Positions 19,579-23,965 of a stretch of 23,965 nucleotides of DNA are shown here, piece after piece. The DNA comes from an uncultured Aquincola sp. Its GTDB lineage: Bacteria; Pseudomonadota; Gammaproteobacteria; Burkholderiales; Burkholderiaceae. Each line of letters opens with the position of its first letter. Positions within the stretch are counted from its first letter, which is position 1. The notes beneath the pieces are model-generated. The model was not told the DNA's origin. It ran no database searches and saw only the letters and a program-made list of their open reading frames with translations. The stretch is taken from the NCBI GenBank assembly GCA_937883885.1, contig CAKZXL010000147.1:1-23965 (forward strand). Direction: 5' to 3'. The translations under genes were made by a program, and so were the position numbers.

Positions 19579-20587
19579 TGTCTGCCCCCAAGCTCACTGC
19601 GTTCGCGGCCCCCCCGAGGGGGCGCTCAGCGCCTTGGGGCGGCCCGGCGGCGCTGAGGTCGCGGTTGCTTCGCACCTGCGCCAGGCAGTCCGCGATGCAC
19701 TCCGCCAGCACCGTCGCCACGGTTTTGACCAGCGGCCCCGGTGGCTTGCCGGCATGGATGGCCACGGCCACGGTCTGCGGGTCGGCGCGCGGGTCGCGCA
19801 CCGGCACGAAGCGCAACGTGCCGGCCAGCAGCTCGGGCGCGGCGTCCAGTTCGGACGTCAGCGCCACATGCCGGCCTTGCCGGGCCAACATCTTCACCAG
19901 CTGCAGTGAATTGGTCTCCACCCGCGCCCGGCTGTCGTTGAACAGCCAGTCGTAGTGCGCCTCCAGGTAGCGGCGGATCAGCAGCACCTTGCTCTGCAGC
20001 GCGATGGGATGGGCGCTCACCTCCTGCAGGCTCACCGTGGGCAGCGCCGCCAGCGGATGGTCGGGCGCCACCACGCAGCCCAGCGGCAGCTCGGCCTGCC
20101 ACAGCGGCAGCAGCTCACGCCGCGGGTGCAGGTTGAAGCCGGCCATCACCTCGGCCTGGCCGGCCACCAGCGCGGCCACCGCTTCGTCGGTGCTGGCGAT
20201 CTCGATGTCCAGCGAGATGCGCGGATGCGCCTCGCCCAGCCGCGCCACCAGTGCCGGCAGCACGCTGGTGGCGTGGCTGTCCATTGCCACCACGCGCACC
20301 CGGCCCTGGAACACGCCCTGCATCTGGCGGATGTCTTCCACCAGCCGGCGCTCATCGTGCCGCCAGCGCCGCGCCAGCGTAACCACCGCGTCGCCGGCCG
20401 AGGTCAGGCGCATGCCGCGCGGCAGCCGCTCGAACAAGGCCACGCCCAGCTCGTCTTCCAGCTGCAGCACCTGCCGGTGCACCGCGGAAGCCGCCACATG
20501 CAGTTCCTTGGCGGCGCCCTGCACCGAGCCTGATTTCGCCACCTGGTCGACGTAGCGAAGGACGATGGGCAAAAGGGAATGGCGCAT
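19559..20587 (-). CDS. LysR family transcriptional regulator
   Basis: A 342-residue regulator from the ATG at 20587 (a TTG at 20593 is also in frame). The winged helix-turn-helix is at about 10-65 (SGSVQGAAKELHVAASAVHR, then LEDELGVALFERLPRGMRLT), followed by a LysR substrate-binding domain to about residue 300 (MDSHATSVLPALVARL, HPRISLDIEIASTDEAVAALVAGQAEV). The protein then has an odd Gly/Ala/Pro-rich tail of about 35 residues, which is translated through the palindromic repeat at 19584-19656 and overlaps the SUI1 gene. It is divergent from the OHCU decarboxylase gene, the classic arrangement for LysR control, and a palindrome lies between the two. Control of ureide or purine breakdown, in response to a ligand of that pathway, is a fair inference. 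Confidence 0.9.
   Translation of the reverse strand: MRHSLLPIVLRYVDQVAKSGSVQGAAKELHVAASAVHRQVLQLEDELGVALFERLPRGMRLTSAGDAVVTLARRWRHDERRLVEDIRQMQGVFQGRVRVVAMDSHATSVLPALVARLGEAHPRISLDIEIASTDEAVAALVAGQAEVMAGFNLHPRRELLPLWQAELPLGCVVAPDHPLAALPTVSLQEVSAHPIALQSKVLLIRRYLEAHYDWLFNDSRARVETNSLQLVKMLARQGRHVALTSELDAAPELLAGTLRFVPVRDPRADPQTVAVAIHAGKPPGPLVKTVATVLAECIADCLAQVRSNRDLSAAGPPQGAERPLGGAANAVSLGADISLPSA
19584..19656. repeat. REP-like nested palindromic element
   Basis: The segment is built from inverted repeats: an outer CCCCAAG (19586-19592) with CTTGGGG (19633-19639), an inner hairpin GCCCCC/GGGGGC (19608-19623) and another GGCGC-TCA-GCGCC (19621-19633), plus TCAGCGCC (19626-19633) with GGCGCTGA (19649-19656). 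I recall very similar GC palindromes scattered between genes of Comamonadaceae and related Burkholderiales. It lies just past the SUI1 stop and inside the LysR 3' end, and may act as a two-way terminator or mRNA stabiliser. Only one copy is in this window, so repetition is not shown here. Confidence 0.6.
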
Positions 20588-20600
20588 GGACAACTCGACC

Positions 20601-20622
20601 GCGTACTAATTTTGCGTACGCA
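20601..20622. promoter_or_regulatory. Palindromic operator candidate between LysR and OHCU decarboxylase genes
   Basis: TGCGTACGCA (20613-20622) is a perfect 10-bp palindrome; GCGTAC is also repeated directly at 20601-20606, 13 nt apart from the copy at 20614-20619, with an AT-rich stretch (TAATTTT) between. This is in the divergent region of a LysR gene and its presumed target, where LysR proteins usually bind. No clear promoter hexamers were assigned. Confidence 0.5.
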
Positions 20623-20667
20623 GTATGGCCGCGATGCTCATGGACGCTCATCCAGCCGCTGCCTAGC

Positions 20668-21204
20668 ATGCAGCGCATGGACACCCCACGCCCCTCGCTG
20701 GCCACCCTCAACCACTGCCCGCCGGCGCAGTTCGTGGCCACGCTGGGCAGCGTGTTCGAGCATGCGCCGTGGGTGGCCGAAGCGGTGCTGCCGCAGCGCC
20801 CCTTTGCCGACGTGCCCGCCTTGCATGCGGCCATGCTGTCGGTGCTGCAGGCCCTGCCCGAGCCGGCCCTGCTGGACCTGCTGCGCGGCCACCCCGAACT
20901 GGCCGGCGATGCCGCCCGCCGCGGCCAGATGACCCGCGACTCGGCCAGCGAGCAAGGCCGCCTGGCGCTGCACGACCTGGCCGCTGAAGAAGCCGCGCGC
21001 TGGGACACGCTGAATGCCGCCTACCGCCAGCGCTTCGGCTTCCCCTTCATCCTGTGCATCGCGCGCCACAGCCGCGACAGCGCGCTGGCCGCCTTCGAGC
21101 AGCGGCTGCAGCACGACCGCGCCACCGAGTTGCGCCTGGCGCTGGACGAGATCGCCGAGATCTCGCGCCGCCGCCTGGACCAGCGCTTGCGTGCAGCCTG
21201 CTGA
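20668..21204 (+). CDS. uraD: OHCU decarboxylase (2-oxo-4-hydroxy-4-carboxy-5-ureidoimidazoline decarboxylase)
   Basis: A 178-residue enzyme that converts OHCU, formed from 5-hydroxyisourate, into S-allantoin in purine breakdown. It carries the family blocks: FEHAPWVAEAVLPQRPF, the catalytic-histidine segment RGHPELAGDAARRG, DSASEQGRLALHDL with the Glu-Gln pair, and YRQRFGFPFILCIARHSRDSALAAFEQRL, ending ELRLALDEIAEISRRRLDQRL. All key residues I can name look present. An ATG at 20677 is an alternative start; neither has a strong ribosome binding site. It is divergent from a LysR gene and is followed 39 nt later by a Bug-type binding protein on the same strand. No uricase, HIU hydrolase or allantoinase gene lies in the window, so the rest of the pathway must be elsewhere. 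Confidence 0.92.
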   Translation: MQRMDTPRPSLATLNHCPPAQFVATLGSVFEHAPWVAEAVLPQRPFADVPALHAAMLSVLQALPEPALLDLLRGHPELAGDAARRGQMTRDSASEQGRLALHDLAAEEAARWDTLNAAYRQRFGFPFILCIARHSRDSALAAFEQRLQHDRATELRLALDEIAEISRRRLDQRLRAAC

Positions 21205-21243
21205 GCCCCTGAACCCCTGTTCCGCCCCTTGTTGGAGTTGCCC

Positions 21244-22224
21244 ATGACGCGCCCTGCCACCCTCTCCCGCCGCGCTGCCCTGCTGTGCGCCTTCAGCCTG
21301 GCCACCGGCGCCGGCGCCGTGCAGGCCGCCTGGCCCGACAAGCCGATCCGCATCGTCGTCACCTTCGCGGCCGGTGGCGCCAGCGACATCGTGGCGCGCG
21401 AGATTTCAACGCCGCTGGGCAAGCTGCTGGGCCAGCCGGTGATCGTCGACAACAAGCCCGGCGCGGGCGGCACCATCGGCGGCGCCGAGGTGGCCCGCTC
21501 GGCCCCTGACGGCTACACGCTGCTGCTGTCCAACTCCACGCCGCTGTCCATCGGCCCCTTCACGCTGGCCAAGCCACCCTACGACCCGGTCAGGCAGTTC
21601 ACCCATGTGGCGATGCTGGGCGTGGCGCCAGTCCTGGTGATGGCCAATCCGCAGGCCGGCATGGCCACGCTGAAGGACCTGCCCAAGGTGGCCGCCGCGG
21701 CCAAGGGCGGCATGAGCTTCGGCAGCGGCGGGCCGGGCTCCATCGGGCAGATCGTGGGTGAGATGGTCAAGGTGGACATGAAGCTGGACATGACCCACGT
21801 GCCCTACCGCGGCGGCGCGCCGATGACCACCGACCTGGTGGCCGGGCAGATCCCGCTGGGCATCGACGTGATCACCGCCTATGTGCCCATGCTCAAGACC
21901 GGGCAGCTCAAGGGACTGGCCGTGACCTCACGCACACGCTCGCCGCTGGCGCCCGACGTGCCCACGGTGGTGGAGCTGGGCTACCCCGACCTGGTGGCCG
22001 ACAACTATTTCGGCGTCTCGGCGCCGGCCGGCCTGCCCAAGGACATCACCGACAAGCTGGCCGCTGCCCTCAACGAAGTGGCCGCCCAGCCGGCCATCGT
22101 CAAGCGCTTCGAGGAGCTGGGCATCACGCCGATGAAGCTCAACGGCGAGGCCTTCGCGGGCTTCGTCGGCAAGCAGGTGAACGACTGGGCGCCGGCCATC
22201 AAGGCCGCCAACCTCAAGCCCTGA
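21244..22224 (+). CDS. Bug-family periplasmic substrate-binding protein (TctC-like)
   Basis: A 326-residue secreted solute-binding protein of the Bug/TctC family, greatly expanded in Burkholderiales and used with tripartite tricarboxylate transporters. The N-terminus has SRRAALLCAFSLATGAGAVQA, a signal peptide with a twin-arginine look, cut before AWPDKPIRIVV, which is the classic mature start. Family blocks PAGGASDIVAR-like (here FAAGGASDIVAREI), NKPGAGGTIGGAEVARS, PDGYTLLL, HVPYRGGAP and the GVSAPAGLPKDI segment are all present. TTGGAG 7 nt before the ATG at 21244 supports the start. No membrane subunits (TctA, TctB) are next to it, typical of orphan Bug genes. Linkage with OHCU decarboxylase suggests a ureide- or dicarboxylate-like ligand; that is inference. 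Confidence 0.92.
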   Translation: MTRPATLSRRAALLCAFSLATGAGAVQAAWPDKPIRIVVTFAAGGASDIVAREISTPLGKLLGQPVIVDNKPGAGGTIGGAEVARSAPDGYTLLLSNSTPLSIGPFTLAKPPYDPVRQFTHVAMLGVAPVLVMANPQAGMATLKDLPKVAAAAKGGMSFGSGGPGSIGQIVGEMVKVDMKLDMTHVPYRGGAPMTTDLVAGQIPLGIDVITAYVPMLKTGQLKGLAVTSRTRSPLAPDVPTVVELGYPDLVADNYFGVSAPAGLPKDITDKLAAALNEVAAQPAIVKRFEELGITPMKLNGEAFAGFVGKQVNDWAPAIKAANLKP

Positions 22225-22233
22225 GGCAGGCTT
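22216..22233. terminator. Weak hairpin between convergent genes
   Basis: AAGCCCTG and CAGGCTT pair over seven base pairs with one bulged C and an AGG loop, covering the stop codon of the Bug gene and just preceding the end of the convergent LysR gene. No T tract follows. It could act as a shared terminator but evidence is only the pairing and place. Confidence 0.3.
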
Positions 22234-22240
22234 CGGCGCC

Positions 22241-23164
22241 TTACCACCCGCCGGCTTCGCCCCGCCGCCCGGCCCGCTTGTCGGCCAGCGAATCGGCCAG
22301 AAAGTCGATGAAGGCGCGGGTCTTGGCGGCCAGGTTCTGCTGCGTGGGATACACCGCCACGATGTCGGCGCCCGGAAAGCTCCAGCCCGGCAGCACCCGC
22401 TGCAGCCGGCCCGAACGCACATAGGCCGCCGCGTCCCACTCGCTGCGCAGCAGGATGCCGTGGCCGTCCAGCGCCCAGGCCATCGCGGTTTCGCCGTCGT
22501 TGGTGCTGCAGCGACCACGCACCTTCACCGTCTCGGTGCGGCCGGCCTGGCGCAGGTGCCAGGTGCCGAAGGTGTCGTCGTCCTGGCGGATGACGATGCA
22601 GCGGTGCTGGTGCAGCTCGGCCGGCGTGCGCGGCTCGCCGAACTGCTTCAGGTACAGCGGCGAGGCCACCAGCACCCGCCGGTTGGGCGCCAGCCGGCGG
22701 GCGTTCCAGCGTGCATCGGGCAGCGGGCCCACCCGCACCATCACGTCGTGGTGCGGCTGGTCGCGGGTGGGCGGCTTGTCGCTCAGCTGCAGCAGCACAT
22801 CCACGTCGGGCTGCTGCTGCATGAATTGCGACACCAGCGGCGCCACGTAGCGGCGGCCGAAGCCCAGCGTGGCCTGCACCCGCAGCAGCCCGCGCGGCGT
22901 GTCGCGGGCGGCGGCCACCCGCTGCTCCAGCGCGTTCAACTCTTCCATCAGCCGCGTGCCGTCGGCCACATAGGCTTCGCCTTCGGGCGTCAGCGCCATG
23001 CGCCGCGTGCTGCGGTTGAGCAGGCGCACGCCCAGCCGGCGCTCCAGCGCCGCCAGCCGCTTGCTCACGGTGGGTGGCGTCACGCCCAGCTGCTGGGCGC
23101 AGGCGGCCAGGCTGCCGCTGCGGGCCAGCAGCACGAAAAAGCCGAGGTCGGAGACGTTGTCCAT
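22241..23164 (-). CDS. LysR family transcriptional regulator (DmlR/CrgA-like)
   Basis: A 307-residue regulator with a typical winged helix-turn-helix in the first 65 residues (SGSLAACAQQLGVTPPTVSKR, LERRLGVRLLNRSTRRMALTPEG) and a ligand domain with GLLRVQATLGFGRRYVAPLV, LPDARWNARRLAPNRRVLVASPLYL, HRCIVIRQDD and GHGILLRSEWDA, the pattern of the DmlR/CrgA subgroup that often controls dehydrogenases or catabolic genes. It starts 14 nt after the stop of the endonuclease gene on the same strand, so it may be transcribed from the same promoter, which is unusual for LysR genes. It converges with the Bug gene (16-nt gap). Its target cannot be inferred. Confidence 0.92.
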   Translation of the reverse strand: MDNVSDLGFFVLLARSGSLAACAQQLGVTPPTVSKRLAALERRLGVRLLNRSTRRMALTPEGEAYVADGTRLMEELNALEQRVAAARDTPRGLLRVQATLGFGRRYVAPLVSQFMQQQPDVDVLLQLSDKPPTRDQPHHDVMVRVGPLPDARWNARRLAPNRRVLVASPLYLKQFGEPRTPAELHQHRCIVIRQDDDTFGTWHLRQAGRTETVKVRGRCSTNDGETAMAWALDGHGILLRSEWDAAAYVRSGRLQRVLPGWSFPGADIVAVYPTQQNLAAKTRAFIDFLADSLADKRAGRRGEAGGW

Positions 23165-23178
23165 CGTGCTGCAGGCCC

Positions 23179-23965
23179 TCAGCGGGCGCGCGCCGGCCGC
23201 AGGCCGACGATCACCGGGTCATGGTCGGAAGACCGATACGCATCGGGGCGCCAACCGTCGGGGGCGCAGCGGGCGCAGGCGGGCTGCCGGCCCTCCAGGT
23301 TGTAGTCCAGCAGCGGCGGTTCATCGGCATTGATGTGCCACACCGTGGCGCCGGTGGCCTGCGCCGCCAGCGCGGGCGAGGCCAGCGCATGGTCCAGCCG
23401 GCCCGAGCGACCCTGGAACACATAGGTCCAGGCCCCGGGCTCGAATTGGTGGACCAGGTCAACGAATCCGGCCTCGCGCAGCCGCTGCACCGGGTCTTCC
23501 TGGCCGTAGGCATTGAGGTCGCCCACCAGCAGCGTGCGTGGGCCCTGCGCCTGCGCGAACTTGGCCAGCGCCCGCGCCTGCCGCACCCGGCGGGCGTTGA
23601 AGCAGCCCTGGCCGTCGCCCTGGTCGGCATCGGCATCGTCGGCCGCGCGCTCGTCGTCGCAGCGCTTCGATTTGAAGTGGCTGACGATGACGCTGAAACG
23701 GTCGCCGCCGGCCACCGGCTCGAAGGCCTGGGCCAGCGGGGGCCGGTGGTGCACCGGCCGCTCGTCGCCCTGCGCCGGGCCCACCGGCCGCAGCCGCCCG
23801 GGCTTGTAGAGCAGGGCCACCTGGATGGCATCGGCACCCTCGGCCGGCGGGGCCACGGGCGCCTGCACGGCGGCATAGCTGCCGGCGCCCACGGCGCGGT
23901 TGAGCGCCTGCGCCAGGTCGGCCGCGGCATCGGGCCGGTTCTCGATTTCCATCAGCCCCAGCACA
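23179..23965 (-). CDS. ExeM/NucH-type extracellular endonuclease, C-terminal part
   Basis: The visible 262 residues are the C-terminal half of an endonuclease/exonuclease/phosphatase-fold nuclease; the start lies beyond the window edge. LGLMEIENRPDAAADL holds the Glu of the active site, then FSVIVSHFKSKRC, CFNARRVRQARALAKF, GDLNAYGQEDPVQRLREAGF and the closing SSDHDPVIVGL with the catalytic Asp-His. These blocks match ExeM/NucH-like secreted nucleases, which degrade extracellular DNA for nutrients or biofilm release. Two Cys-containing stretches (CDDER with CFNAR, and CARCAP) suggest disulphides, in line with secretion. Upstream parts, such as a signal peptide, lamin-tail domain or sorting tag, are outside the window. 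Confidence 0.85.
   Translation of the reverse strand, partial: VLGLMEIENRPDAAADLAQALNRAVGAGSYAAVQAPVAPPAEGADAIQVALLYKPGRLRPVGPAQGDERPVHHRPPLAQAFEPVAGGDRFSVIVSHFKSKRCDDERAADDADADQGDGQGCFNARRVRQARALAKFAQAQGPRTLLVGDLNAYGQEDPVQRLREAGFVDLVHQFEPGAWTYVFQGRSGRLDHALASPALAAQATGATVWHINADEPPLLDYNLEGRQPACARCAPDGWRPDAYRSSDHDPVIVGLRPARAR

Overview
The window is a dense, very GC-rich (about 70%) stretch of bacterial chromosome. Codons end almost always in G or C, and the gene content points to a betaproteobacterium of the order Burkholderiales, probably near the Rubrivivax/Leptothrix/Ideonella/Roseateles group. That placement is inferred from protein resemblance, a Bug-type binding protein and a palindromic repeat of a style I associate with this order; no marker gene confirms it. 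I see no rRNA, tRNA, CRISPR array, prophage or insertion sequence. No gap between genes exceeds 300 bases.

Left end (1-2654): the N-terminus of an exported trypsin-like protease, a divergent zinc-type CDF cation exporter, and an N-methyltryptophan/sarcosine oxidase-type flavoenzyme. Next is a c-di-GMP block (2725-8569). On the minus strand a small periplasmic cupredoxin with amicyanin-like copper ligand spacing lies 6 nt before a membrane-bound sensor-HAMP-GGDEF-EAL protein. Divergent from them is a soluble PAS-PAS-GAF-GGDEF-EAL protein whose first PAS domain resembles the heme-binding oxygen sensors DosP and FixL and keeps the heme-ligand histidine.

Middle (8588-13783): RNA and translation genes. 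The DEAD-box helicase dbpA is divergent from a SUV3-type helicase, which overlaps a RIO-type kinase by ATGA. In the sequence as given the RIO kinase is fused in frame to a downstream DUF938 methyltransferase by one apparent extra G. Then come a RutE-like nitroreductase, a YgjP-like metallopeptidase, two hypothetical proteins, a lipoprotein PQQ-type sugar dehydrogenase and an RlmN/Cfr-type radical SAM enzyme (13874-18355).

Right end (18394-23965): an mqsRA toxin-antitoxin pair with its palindromic operator, a SUI1/YciH protein, a LysR regulator whose C-terminus runs into a palindromic repeat, and divergent from it a ureide-pathway gene (OHCU decarboxylase) followed by a Bug-family binding protein. 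The end holds a second LysR gene and the C-terminal part of a secreted ExeM/NucH-type endonuclease.

The most notable observations are the altered distal pocket in the heme-PAS c-di-GMP enzyme, its neighbour pairing of a cupredoxin with a second c-di-GMP enzyme, the RIO kinase frameshift, the well-preserved mqsRA operator, and the repeat forming a protein C-terminus.
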